From an uncultured Algibacter sp. (GTDB taxonomy: Bacteria > Bacteroidota > Bacteroidia > Flavobacteriales > Flavobacteriaceae): 64,000 bases of DNA. The notes under the pieces are model-generated. The model saw only the letters and a program-made list of their open reading frames with translations, had not been told where the DNA came from and made no database searches. The stretch lies in the NCBI GenBank assembly GCA_947499935.1, contig CANMQH010000001.1:124001-188000 (forward strand). The letters run 5' to 3'. How positions within the stretch are numbered: position 1 is the stretch's first letter; each line of letters starts with the position of its first letter. Shown here piece by piece: positions 32,442 to 40,827 of the stretch. A program made the position numbers and the translations under genes.

Positions 32442-33380
32442 TTAAGCGTCTTTTTTTAGATAGGTGATAAACGAAAATTCATAATCATGATTTTCATCTT
32501 TGTTATGAAATGTGTTAGCGACTTCTTTCCAAATATGAGAATCAATTTTCGGAAAAAATGTATCAGCTTCAAAATTATCATGTACCCGAGTAAGCTCTAT
32601 TTTATTTGCAACAGCTAAAGCTTGTTTATATATTTCGCCGCCGCCAATTATAAAAGGTTGATTATCTGATCTTGCAGCATCAATGGCATCTTCTAGGCTA
32701 TTAACTATAATAACACCATTAGGGGCCTTATAATTAGGTTGTCTTGTAATGACAATATGTGTTCTGTTTGGTAATGGTTTAGGGAAACTTTCAAAAGTTT
32801 TGCGTCCCATAATAATGTGATGCCCATTAGTTAGAGATTTAAAACGTTTAAGATCATCACTTAAATGCCAAATTAATTTATTGCCTTTACCTATGGCATC
32901 ATTTTCAGCAGCTGCCACAATAATAGTAAGGCCTATTAGGGTGTTTTTAGTATTTAAATCCTGATTAGCAGGGTTAATGTTATTATAAACCTCGCTTTGT
33001 GCTAAAAGTTTTTCTTCTTTTACAAACCCCGCTTTGAGTTTGTCAATACGTATTTGTTGTTTAGCTACAAGTTTGTCCAATTGTTTTTTCTCCCAAGATT
33101 TCCCCATAAATTTATGAGTTACAAATACTCTAAAAACATGGTAAATTAAAAAGAATAACCAAATTAAGATGGCAAATAGAAACCACTCTTTGCCTAATAT
33201 TGTAAAATCTTTACCAATACCTAAAACGGTATTTGCAATAATTAAAAATACAGCACCAATTAAAAATATAACAAAATGGGCATATAAATATTTTTTTTGT
33301 TTAATTCGTTTTTGAGCATATTCAATGAGCTCTAATTGGTCTTGGTCTATTTGCGGTCTTGATTTCTTTTTTCCAAACAT
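32442..33380 (-). CDS. folA: 2TM domain - dihydrofolate reductase fusion
   Basis: A 312-residue fusion. Residues about 15-105 form a 2TM domain: two membrane helices (YAHFVIFLIGAVFLIIANTVLG and FLFAILIWLFFLIYHVFRVF) with the amphipathic IEYAQKRIKQKK and GKSWEKKQL ends typical of that family. Residues about 150-312 are a complete DHFR: LTIIVAAAENDAIGKGNKLIWHLSDDLKRFKSLT with the catalytic acidic Asp, IIMGRKTFESFPKPLPNRTHIV, and IIGGGEIYKQALAVANKIELTRV. It reduces dihydrofolate with NADPH and would be held at the inner membrane by the N-terminal helices. thyA, which produces dihydrofolate, lies 1.1 kb away, beyond two other genes. Confidence 0.93.
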   Translation of the reverse strand: MFGKKKSRPQIDQDQLELIEYAQKRIKQKKYLYAHFVIFLIGAVFLIIANTVLGIGKDFTILGKEWFLFAILIWLFFLIYHVFRVFVTHKFMGKSWEKKQLDKLVAKQQIRIDKLKAGFVKEEKLLAQSEVYNNINPANQDLNTKNTLIGLTIIVAAAENDAIGKGNKLIWHLSDDLKRFKSLTNGHHIIMGRKTFESFPKPLPNRTHIVITRQPNYKAPNGVIIVNSLEDAIDAARSDNQPFIIGGGEIYKQALAVANKIELTRVHDNFEADTFFPKIDSHIWKEVANTFHNKDENHDYEFSFITYLKKDA

Positions 33381-33538
33381 ATTAATAAAATAATGTAGTA
33401 AAGTTAAAGTTTTTTTGGGAGTTTATGTCTGATTAAAAACACATATAAACAGAGTTTTAATCTGCTATTTTTATTTTATATGTAGTCATTACTGTTAATA
33501 AAACACTGATAATTATATAATTGTCTTATGGGTTTTTT

Positions 33539-33570
33539 ATGTAGCCTATCTTTTTTAAGGCTACATTTTA
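33539..33570 (+). terminator. Orphan terminator-like hairpin
   Basis: ATGTAGCC (33539-33546) pairs with GGCTACAT (33559-33566), followed by TTTTA. It lies between two divergent genes, where no transcript should end unless a small RNA is made or a gene has been lost. Confidence 0.45.
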
Positions 33571-33630
33571 ATAAAATGATAATTATTTAAAGTTAATACC
33601 TACAAATTATTATGCATTATAAAATGTTTT

Positions 33631-33638
33631 TAAATTTG
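33631..33638 (+). promoter_or_regulatory. -7 box TAAATTTG for the CBM48-type gene
   Basis: An exact TAnnTTTG match, 37 bases before the ATG at 33676. No good -33 TTTG was seen. Confidence 0.45.
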
Positions 33639-33675
33639 TAACAACAATATAAATAATATATCAATAAATAAAATT

Positions 33676-33972
33676 ATGGCTATTAAAAAACAGTTTTTGA
33701 AAAGTAAACCAGTTTGCAAAGTAACTTTTTCTTTACCTGCTAAAGACGCCAAAAAAGTTTCTGTTGTTGGTTGTTTTAATGAATGGAATGCAAAAAAAAT
33801 GCCTCTTAAGAAGTTGAAAAATGGTACTTTTAAAGGGACTACAGATTTAGATTCTGGAAATTCTTATGAATTTAAATATCTTGTAGATGGAGCATATCTT
33901 AATGAAGACAATGCAGATGCTTATGTTTGGAACGATTATGCTGGCGGTGACAATAGTGTTATTACTTTGTAA
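33676..33972 (+). CDS. Stand-alone glycogen-binding (CBM48/AMPK-beta-like) domain protein
   Basis: A 98-residue protein that is only one domain. KVTFSLPAKDAKKVSVVGCFNEWN..KMPLKKLKNGTFKGTTDLDSGNSYEFKYLVDG is the early-set beta-sandwich found at the N-terminus of isoamylases and in AMPK beta subunits, with the FNEWN and YEFKYLVDG core. It should bind alpha-glucan or act as a protein-interaction module. There is no signal peptide and no enzyme domain. It is monocistronic with its own -7 box. What it binds in this cell is not known. Confidence 0.85.
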   Translation: MAIKKQFLKSKPVCKVTFSLPAKDAKKVSVVGCFNEWNAKKMPLKKLKNGTFKGTTDLDSGNSYEFKYLVDGAYLNEDNADAYVWNDYAGGDNSVITL

Positions 33973-34028
33973 TACTGTTTAGGCTAAAATATTTGATAAT
34001 ATTTTTTCTAGTTTGATTGTCTTAGATT

Positions 34029-34445
34029 TTAGTTGCCAAGACTAAATGTAACTGGTAATACATAGCTAGGTGTTATTACAGGTTCTCCTTTATAAATGCT
34101 TGGTTTCTTAAATTTTGGTAACCGTTTTACAACTCTTATGGCTTCTTTTTCAAGAAGTGGATGAGGTGCTTTTGCACCTACATCAATGACTTTACCTTCC
34201 TTATTAACTTTAAAAGAAATATCAATTCTTACTCTATTACTGGGTAGCTTCACGCCATTAACTACACTAAGATTTAAATTTCTAGACATGTGTATGGTAA
34301 TCCCTTTAGCCATACATTTAGTTAGCTCAGTATTGTTCATTTTTTCACGGCAACCTTTGTAAACAGGTCCTTTTAGTGGGTCATTATCAATTTGTGCAAA
34401 AGTTGCTTGGGTAATAATAAAGATTAAGAGTAGAATTTTTTTCAT
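34029..34445 (-). CDS. TonB C-terminal domain-like periplasmic protein
   Basis: A 138-residue protein with a signal peptide (1-17, ending TFAQ). The mature part holds a TonB-like C-terminal fold: VRIDISFKVNKEGKVIDVGAKAPHPLLEKEAIRVVKRLPKFKKPSIYKGEPVITPSYVLPVTF. There is no N-terminal anchor or Pro-rich spacer, so it cannot be a standard energy transducer and may be a free periplasmic member. It follows thyA by five bases and is probably cotranscribed with it. Confidence 0.75.
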   Translation of the reverse strand: MKKILLLIFIITQATFAQIDNDPLKGPVYKGCREKMNNTELTKCMAKGITIHMSRNLNLSVVNGVKLPSNRVRIDISFKVNKEGKVIDVGAKAPHPLLEKEAIRVVKRLPKFKKPSIYKGEPVITPSYVLPVTFSLGN

Positions 34446-34450
34446 AGTTT

Positions 34451-35275
34451 TTATATAGCTACAGCACCCTTAATATGGGGATGCGGGTTATAATCCAGTA
34501 GAGTAAAATCTTTAAAAGTAAAATCAAAAACATCAGTAACTTCTGGGTTTATAATCATTTTAGGTAAAGGTCTTATATCTCTAGATAATTGTAATTCTAA
34601 TTGTTTATAGTGGTTGCTATAAATATGCGCATCTCCAAATGTGTGAATAAAATCTCCAACTTCGTAACCACAAACTTGAGCCATCATCATGGTAAATAAG
34701 GCATAAGATGCAATGTTAAAAGGTACGCCTAAAAAAATATCTGCACTACGCTGGTATAGTTGGCAGGATAGCTTTCCATTGGCAACATAAAACTGAAAAA
34801 AAGCATGACAAGGAGGTAAGGCTGCTTTACCATTAGCTACATTTTCGTTAAATGATTTTGAAGTATCAGGTAAAACTGAAGGGTTCCAGGCCGAAACCAG
34901 CATTCTTCGACTATTTGGGTTGTTTTTAAGGGTGTGGACAATGTCTTTAATTTGGTCAATCTCGTCACTATTCCAATTGCGCCATTGATGGCCATATACG
35001 GGGCCTAAATTACCATTATCATCAGCCCATTCATTCCAAATACGAACTCCATTTTGAGTGAGATATTCAATATTAGTATCGCCTTTTAGAAACCAAAGTA
35101 ATTCATAAATTATAGATTTTAAGTGTAATTTTTTTGTAGTAACCATGGGGAAACCTTCACTCAAATCAAATCTCATTTGGTATCCAAAAACACTTTTGGT
35201 ACCTGTTCCTGTTCGGTCTCCTTTTTCGTTACCGTTTTCTAAAACGTGTTTTACTAGGTCGTGATATTGTTTCAT
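34451..35275 (-). CDS. thyA: Thymidylate synthase
   Basis: A 274-residue ThyA. The dUMP phosphate Arg is in [18 protein letters not shown]. The folate-binding region is [11 protein letters not shown], the catalytic Cys is in [13 protein letters not shown], and [24 protein letters not shown] follows. It makes dTMP from dUMP with methylene-tetrahydrofolate and releases dihydrofolate, which the nearby DHFR recycles. First gene of a unit with the TonB-like protein. Confidence 0.97.
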   Translation of the reverse strand: MKQYHDLVKHVLENGNEKGDRTGTGTKSVFGYQMRFDLSEGFPMVTTKKLHLKSIIYELLWFLKGDTNIEYLTQNGVRIWNEWADDNGNLGPVYGHQWRNWNSDEIDQIKDIVHTLKNNPNSRRMLVSAWNPSVLPDTSKSFNENVANGKAALPPCHAFFQFYVANGKLSCQLYQRSADIFLGVPFNIASYALFTMMMAQVCGYEVGDFIHTFGDAHIYSNHYKQLELQLSRDIRPLPKMIINPEVTDVFDFTFKDFTLLDYNPHPHIKGAVAI

Positions 35276-35451
35276 AAGCTTGTCTCTTGCAAAGGCAAGA
35301 GTCTAAATATTTAAAAAGTGAGGGTTATGGATTAGCAATTTAACATCGCACGCTAATTTAAAGAAAATGCATGTTAGTTGACTTTTTTTAGTCTTTTATA
35401 TATTAAAAGTTATTAACTTTTAATATATAAAACTCCCACTATCAATACAGT

Positions 35452-36975
35452 TTATCCAATTATCATGCCAGCAATGGTTGCAGATATTAATGACGCTATA
35501 GTTCCACCAATAAGTGCTTTCATACCAAATTTAGAAAGTGTTTTACGTTGTCCTGGTGCTAAAGAGCCAATGCCTCCAATTTGTATGCCAATAGAAGCAA
35601 AATTAGCAAAACCACAAAGCATATAAGTGGCCATGATTATAGATTTTTCGTAGCTAAGGTGTATAGCGTTGGATGCGTTTTTTAATTCTCTTAATTGTAT
35701 ATAGCCAATAAATTCGCTAGCAGCTAATTTTATACCTAAAAGCTGGCCCATAAGAGTCATGTCTTCTTTGGCTATACCAATAAGCCACATAAGGGGGGCA
35801 AAGGCGTAGCCTAAAATGAGCTCTAAGGACAATTTATTATATGTAGTTTTTGCTGAAACCCATTCATTTAAATACGTTATATCTCCTACCCAGCCTAATA
35901 TACCATTAAACATGGCTATAAATGCTACAAAAACTAAAAGCATGGCGCCAACGTTAACAGCGAGTTTTAATCCCTCGGTAGTACCATTAGCTATAGCGTC
36001 TAAAAAGTTAGTTCCTATTTTGTCTTGAGAAACAGCAACATTTGTATTGATACCTTCTGTTTGAGGATACAATATTTTTGAAATAACAATAGCTCCTGGT
36101 GCAGCCATAACAGAAGCTGCCAATAAGTGCTTGGCATAAAATAGCCTAAGGGCTTCATCTTCGCCACCAAGAAAACCAATATAAGCTGCGAGTACCGCAC
36201 CAGCAACAGTTGCCATGCCACCTATCATGACCAAAAGCATTTCAGACTTATTCATTTTTTCTAAATAAGCCTTAATTAAAAGCGGCGCTTCGGTTTGTCC
36301 TAAAAAAATATTTCCTGCCACACTCAAACTTTCAGCTCCCGATATCTTTAAAGCTTTGGTTAATAACCATGCCATAGCTTTTACAATTTTTTGAATAATG
36401 CCTAAATAAAATAAAACAGAAGTTAAAGCTGAAAAGAATATAATAGTAGGCAAAACCTGAAATGCGAATATAAACCCAAAGGTTTCCATGTCTACAACTA
36501 AACCTTCAAATAAAAATTTACTTCCAGCACGAGTAAAATTCAATACTTCAATAAATAAGCCCCCAATAAATTCAAAAATTGATTTAATAAAATTAACTTT
36601 TAAAACACCTATAGCTATTAAAAGTTGAAAACCTAATCCTATACCAACAATTTTCCAATCGATAGCTTTTCGGTTACTGCTAAAAAGAAAGGCTATAAAT
36701 ATTAAAGAAACCATACCTAAAAGACCTCGCCATAAGCTGTTTATAGAAAAGCCTTGACTTGGAATTATTTGACTTTTAGTTGGAGTAGAAACGGTATTAA
36801 GTGGAATTGTATCTTCATTTATTATATCTGGATTAGATATGTTTTTTGAAGACTTTGAAACTTCAGTCGAAGTTGTTATAGTATCTTGAAGAATGGTGTT
36901 GTTAGCTTGTTGAGCCTCTGTTATTAAAGTGAATACAAAAAACATGACTGTAAAAACTAGAAACAGCTTCTTCAT
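35452..36975 (-). CDS. Concentrative nucleoside transporter (NupC/CNT family)
   Basis: A 507-residue permease. Residues 1-22 look like a cleavable signal (ending TEAQQ), then about 60 Ser/Thr/Asn-rich residues, then the CNT core. The core has FQVLPTIIFFSALTSVLFYLGI, the substrate-site motif SGAESLSVAGNIFLGQTEAPLLIKAYLEKM, and CGFANFASIGIQIGGIGSLAPGQR. It imports nucleosides with Na+ or H+. The periplasmic N-terminal extension is longer than in NupC of enterobacteria. It starts 15 bases after the stop of the bifunctional nuclease gene, so the two are cotranscribed, and thyA follows downstream. Confidence 0.9.
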   Translation of the reverse strand: MKKLFLVFTVMFFVFTLITEAQQANNTILQDTITTSTEVSKSSKNISNPDIINEDTIPLNTVSTPTKSQIIPSQGFSINSLWRGLLGMVSLIFIAFLFSSNRKAIDWKIVGIGLGFQLLIAIGVLKVNFIKSIFEFIGGLFIEVLNFTRAGSKFLFEGLVVDMETFGFIFAFQVLPTIIFFSALTSVLFYLGIIQKIVKAMAWLLTKALKISGAESLSVAGNIFLGQTEAPLLIKAYLEKMNKSEMLLVMIGGMATVAGAVLAAYIGFLGGEDEALRLFYAKHLLAASVMAAPGAIVISKILYPQTEGINTNVAVSQDKIGTNFLDAIANGTTEGLKLAVNVGAMLLVFVAFIAMFNGILGWVGDITYLNEWVSAKTTYNKLSLELILGYAFAPLMWLIGIAKEDMTLMGQLLGIKLAASEFIGYIQLRELKNASNAIHLSYEKSIIMATYMLCGFANFASIGIQIGGIGSLAPGQRKTLSKFGMKALIGGTIASLISATIAGMIIG

Positions 36976-36990
36976 AAATTTGTAGAAATT

Positions 36991-37614
36991 TTATTCGCGT
37001 TTAGAAATTTCATCTCGTATATGTGCCGCTTTTTCATAATCTTCATTAATAACAGCTTCTTCTAAAAGATTTTGGAGTTCTTCTATAGTTTTTCCTTTAT
37101 AGTTTTCTCTAGAGTCACTCGGGTCAAGTTCATTCGCAACAAGTTCATCCATAAGGATGCTATCTCCTTCGTTTTCATTGTCGCCATCTTTTTTAGGGTT
37201 CACTTTTAAATAAATACCAGCTTTATCTAAAATGTTTTTATATGTAAAAATAGGGGCTTGAAACCTAAGCGCTAAAGCAATAGCATCACTAGTTCGAGCA
37301 TCAATAATTTCTTCAATTTTATCGCGTTCACAGATAAGACTTGAATAAAACACACCATCCACTAATTTGTGTATAATAACTTGTTTTACAACAATGTCAA
37401 ATCTATCTGCAAAATTTTTAAAAAGATCGTGTGTAAGTGGTCTTGGCGGACTAATCTCTTTTTCTAAAGCTATAGCAATAGATTGGGCCTCAAAAGCACC
37501 AATAACTATAGGGAGTTTTCGGTCGCCATCTACTTCATTTAAAATTAAAGCATAAGCACCATTTTGTGTTTGGCTGTATGAAATTCCTTTAATGTTTAAT
37601 CTTACTAAACTCAT
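36991..37614 (-). CDS. Bifunctional nuclease (DUF151) with C-terminal UVR motif
   Basis: A 207-residue protein. Residues about 1-135 are the DUF151 domain: LNIKGISYSQTQNGAYALILNEVDGDRKLPIVIGAFEAQSIA, RPLTHDLFKNFADRF and ARTSDAIALALRFQAPIF. DUF151 proteins have been called bifunctional DNase/RNase. Residues about 170-207 (KTIEELQNLLEEAVINEDYEKAAHIRDEI) are a UVR motif, the helical pair that UvrB uses to bind UvrC. It is first in a unit with the nucleoside transporter; together they could feed nucleotide salvage, which is inference. Confidence 0.88.
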   Translation of the reverse strand: MSLVRLNIKGISYSQTQNGAYALILNEVDGDRKLPIVIGAFEAQSIAIALEKEISPPRPLTHDLFKNFADRFDIVVKQVIIHKLVDGVFYSSLICERDKIEEIIDARTSDAIALALRFQAPIFTYKNILDKAGIYLKVNPKKDGDNENEGDSILMDELVANELDPSDSRENYKGKTIEELQNLLEEAVINEDYEKAAHIRDEISKRE

Positions 37615-37730
37615 AATTTATAAAAACGCAAAGAACTGCTTAAATTAAAACTTTACCAACTACTTTTTGCAGATTAAGATAAAATGCTAATTTAAACAGT
37701 TCTTTAAGACTATACAATTTATTGAATAAT

Positions 37731-38690
37731 TTATTGTTGTGCCTTAAAAGCTTTTAGTTTTTCGATGAGTTGAGGAACGACTTGAAATGCATCACCAACA
37801 ACACCGTAATCTGCAGCTTTAAAGAAAGGCGCTTCTGGGTCTGTATTAATAACTACTTTTACTTTTGATGCATTAATACCAGCTAAATGCTGAATAGCTC
37901 CAGAAATACCAATGGCAATGTATAAATTTGAAGCTACAGGTTTACCCGTTTGTCCTACATGTTCGCCATGAGGTCTCCAACCTAAATCTGATACCGGTTT
38001 AGAACAGGCTGTTGCTGCACCTAACACATCGGCTAATTCTTCAATCATACCCCAGTTTTCAGGTCCTTTTAACCCGCGACCTGCAGATACTACAGTATCA
38101 GCATCTGCAATAGTTACTTTATCTGTAGCCTTATCTACAGATTCTACAGTAACGCCTAAATTAAGAATGGAAGGCGAAAAATCTTCTATAGAAGCACTAC
38201 CTGTGTTTTCAACCAATCCGAATGAATTATTTGATACTCCAATTATTTTAACATCGGTGTTTATTTGTGTATTCTCAAATGCTTTATTGGTAAATGCACT
38301 ACGCTTTACTGTAAAAGGATTTGTGTTTGTAGGAGCTTCAACGACATTTGATGCATAACCAGCATTTAAATGAACCGCTAAGAGAGGAGAAAGATATTTA
38401 CTATCTGCACTCGAGCTAACAACAATAACTTTAGCACTTTCTTGTTCTGCAGCTTGTTTAATAGCAGCGGCATAACCATGAGCACTAAATTTATCTAATT
38501 GTGTGTTTGTAATGTTTAACACTTTATTTACACCATAATTGCCTAGCGAGGTGGTATCTTTTGTATTGATACTAACCGCAGTAACAGTTGTGCCTAATTG
38601 GTCGGCTACCGCTTTTGCATATGATGCAACTTCTAAAGCACCTTTTTTTAATGTGCCTTCTTCTGATTCTGTATATACTAAAACTGACAT
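37731..38690 (-). CDS. etfA: Electron transfer flavoprotein alpha subunit
   Basis: A 319-residue EtfA. The N-terminal domain starts MSVLVYTESEEGTLKKGALEVASYAKAVADQLG. The C-terminal FAD domain contains VVSAGRGLKGPENWGMIEELADVLGAATACSKPVSDLGWRPHGEHVGQTGKPVASNLYIAIGISGAIQHLAG, the family signature with the FAD-contacting Arg, Ser and Gln. It accepts electrons from acyl-CoA dehydrogenases. It lies 141 bases after etfB on the same strand. Confidence 0.96.
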   Translation of the reverse strand: MSVLVYTESEEGTLKKGALEVASYAKAVADQLGTTVTAVSINTKDTTSLGNYGVNKVLNITNTQLDKFSAHGYAAAIKQAAEQESAKVIVVSSSADSKYLSPLLAVHLNAGYASNVVEAPTNTNPFTVKRSAFTNKAFENTQINTDVKIIGVSNNSFGLVENTGSASIEDFSPSILNLGVTVESVDKATDKVTIADADTVVSAGRGLKGPENWGMIEELADVLGAATACSKPVSDLGWRPHGEHVGQTGKPVASNLYIAIGISGAIQHLAGINASKVKVVINTDPEAPFFKAADYGVVGDAFQVVPQLIEKLKAFKAQQ

Positions 38691-38831
38691 ATTCTTTATT
38701 TTTTATCTCTATCGAACATCAATCTTTAGATGGGATGTCTATTGAGTTTGTTTGTGTGTTTTTTTTCGAAATACTAATTACGTTTCCTTCATAACAGTTT
38801 TTCTCATCTTTCAGAGACGTTTAGTGGAGAA

Positions 38832-39578
38832 TTATATCACCTTGGCTTCGTTATGAAGCAAGTTTACTAATTCGTCTAAATTATCTGGAGATACTAAGGT
38901 TACTGCTCCTTTTGGAGTAGGCTTTTCAAATGAAATAGACGTTGTTTCAGCATTAGTATCTAAAGGTTCAACGACGTTTAAGGGTTTTTTACGAGCCATC
39001 ATAATACCACGCATGTTTGGTATACGTAAATCGCTTTCTTCAACAAGCCCTTTTTGTCCTCCAATTATTAGAGGGAGTGATGTAGATACGGTTTCTTTAC
39101 CACCATCAATTTCTCTAACGGCTTTAGCACTTGTACCATCAATTTCTAAACCAATACAATTGTTTACAAAATTAGCTTGTGTTAAACCAGCTATCATGCC
39201 AGGTACCATACCACCATTGTAATCAATAGATTCTCGACCAGCAATAACTAAATCGTAACCGCCATCTTTTATAACATGAGCTAATTGTTTTGCAACCGAA
39301 AACCCGTCGGTAGCTACTGTGTTTACACGAATAGCAGCATCGGCACCAATGGCTAAAGCTTTTCTAAGTGTAGGCTCGGTTTCTGCGCCACCAACATTAA
39401 CAACAGTAACATTGGCACTTTGTTTTTCTTTAAACCACATGGCTCGAGTTAATCCAAATTCATCATTGGGGTTTATAACAAATTGTACGCCATTGGTATC
39501 AAATTTGGTGTCGTTTTCTACGAAATTTATCTTTGAAGTCGTATCGGGAACGTGGCTAATACATACTAATATTTTCAT
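38832..39578 (-). CDS. etfB: Electron transfer flavoprotein beta subunit
   Basis: A 248-residue EtfB: MKILVCISHVPDTTSKINF at the start, INPNDEFGLTRAMW, DLVIAGRESIDYNGGMVPGMIAGLTQ, and LRIPNMRGIMMARKKPL near the end, the recognition loop used to dock with dehydrogenases. It forms the ETF heterodimer with the downstream etfA. It is divergent from pdhB. Confidence 0.96.
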   Translation of the reverse strand: MKILVCISHVPDTTSKINFVENDTKFDTNGVQFVINPNDEFGLTRAMWFKEKQSANVTVVNVGGAETEPTLRKALAIGADAAIRVNTVATDGFSVAKQLAHVIKDGGYDLVIAGRESIDYNGGMVPGMIAGLTQANFVNNCIGLEIDGTSAKAVREIDGGKETVSTSLPLIIGGQKGLVEESDLRIPNMRGIMMARKKPLNVVEPLDTNAETTSISFEKPTPKGAVTLVSPDNLDELVNLLHNEAKVI

Positions 39579-39703
39579 ATATCTATCTATTAAATGACTT
39601 AATGCTTATCAAGATACGAAGTTAATTATTTTATTTCGGATATATACTATGCGTGCATAATAAATTTTAAATAATTCTTCTAAGACCATAAATCATTTAT
39701 TCC

Positions 39704-39711
39704 TATTTTTG
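39704..39711 (+). promoter_or_regulatory. -7 box TATTTTTG for pdhB
   Basis: An exact TAnnTTTG match 57 bases before the pdhB ATG, in the etfB-pdhB divergent spacer. Confidence 0.45.
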
Positions 39712-39768
39712 CAATTCGATTTATTTTTAACTAAAATCACTTCCTAGTAAGGAATACAGAAGAAGAGA

Positions 39769-40746
39769 ATGAAGACAATTCAATTTAGAGAGGCTATTTG
39801 CGAAGCAATGAGCGAGGAAATGCGCAGAGACGAAAGCGTTTATTTAATGGGCGAAGAAGTAGCAGAATATAATGGTGCATACAAAGCATCAAAAGGAATG
39901 TTAGATGAGTTTGGTGCAAAACGCGTTATTGATACACCAATTGCAGAGTTAGGTTTTGCAGGGATAGCTATTGGTTCTACAATGACAGGAAATAGACCGA
40001 TTGTGGAATACATGACCTTTAATTTCTCTTTAGTTGGTATTGATCAGATTATAAATAACGCCGCTAAAATTAGACAAATGTCTGGAGGACAGTTTAAATG
40101 TCCTATTGTATTTCGTGGCCCAACGGCTTCTGCAGGACAATTGGGTGCAACACATTCGCAAGCTTTTGAGAATTGGTTTGCTAACACACCAGGCTTAAAA
40201 GTTGTAGTGCCATCAAACCCGTACGACGCAAAAGGTTTGTTAAAGGCTGCCATTAGAGATGATGATCCTGTTATTTTTATGGAGAGTGAACAAATGTATG
40301 GTGATAAAGGTGAAGTTCCAGAAGGCGAGTATGTTTTACCAATTGGTGTTGCAGAAACCAAGCGAGTAGGTACAGATGTTACTATTGTATCTTTTGGTAA
40401 AATTATAAAAGAAGCCTACAAAGCGGCAGACGAATTAGAGAAAGAAGGTATTTCTTGTGAAATCATCGATTTACGTACCGTTCGTCCTTTAGATAGAAAA
40501 GCAATTGTAGAATCTGTTAAAAAAACTAATAGATTGGTGATTTTAGAAGAAGCATGGCCTTTTGGAAATGTTGCGACAGAAATTACATATTTAGTACAAT
40601 CTGAAGCATTTGATTATTTAGATGCTCCCATTATAAAAATTAATACGGCTGATACTCCGGCACCATATTCACCAGTTTTATTAGAAGAATGGTTACCAAA
40701 TAAGGATGAGGTTATTAAGGCCGTAAAAAAAGTAATGTACAAATAA
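39769..40746 (+). CDS. pdhB: Pyruvate dehydrogenase E1 component, beta subunit
   Basis: A 325-residue E1-beta. QFREAICEAMSEEMRRDESVYLMGEEVAEYNGAYK is followed by RVIDTPIAELGFAGIAIGSTMTGNRPIVEYMTFNFSLVGIDQI (thiamine pyrophosphate contacts), RGPTASAGQLGATHSQAFENWF and ISCEIIDLRTVRPLD. It needs an E1-alpha partner and E2 from elsewhere on the genome, since neither is encoded here. It is followed by a long hairpin that abuts the next gene. Confidence 0.95.
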   Translation: MKTIQFREAICEAMSEEMRRDESVYLMGEEVAEYNGAYKASKGMLDEFGAKRVIDTPIAELGFAGIAIGSTMTGNRPIVEYMTFNFSLVGIDQIINNAAKIRQMSGGQFKCPIVFRGPTASAGQLGATHSQAFENWFANTPGLKVVVPSNPYDAKGLLKAAIRDDDPVIFMESEQMYGDKGEVPEGEYVLPIGVAETKRVGTDVTIVSFGKIIKEAYKAADELEKEGISCEIIDLRTVRPLDRKAIVESVKKTNRLVILEEAWPFGNVATEITYLVQSEAFDYLDAPIIKINTADTPAPYSPVLLEEWLPNKDEVIKAVKKVMYK

Positions 40747-40770
40747 CCCCAATTTTACAACCTAAATTTA

Positions 40771-40822
40771 AACTTTATCAACCTTCGAAGGCATATTAGC
40801 ACGATTGTTGATAAAGTTTTTT
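40771..40822 (+). terminator. Terminator of pdhB, ending just before the DUF5686 gene
   Basis: A 12-bp stem, AACTTTATCAAC (40771-40782) with GTTGATAAAGTT (40807-40818), encloses a smaller CCTTCGAAGG hairpin; a T-run follows to 40822. Only five bases separate it from the ATG at 40828, so it may also limit read-through into that gene. Confidence 0.8.
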
Positions 40823-40827
40823 ACATT

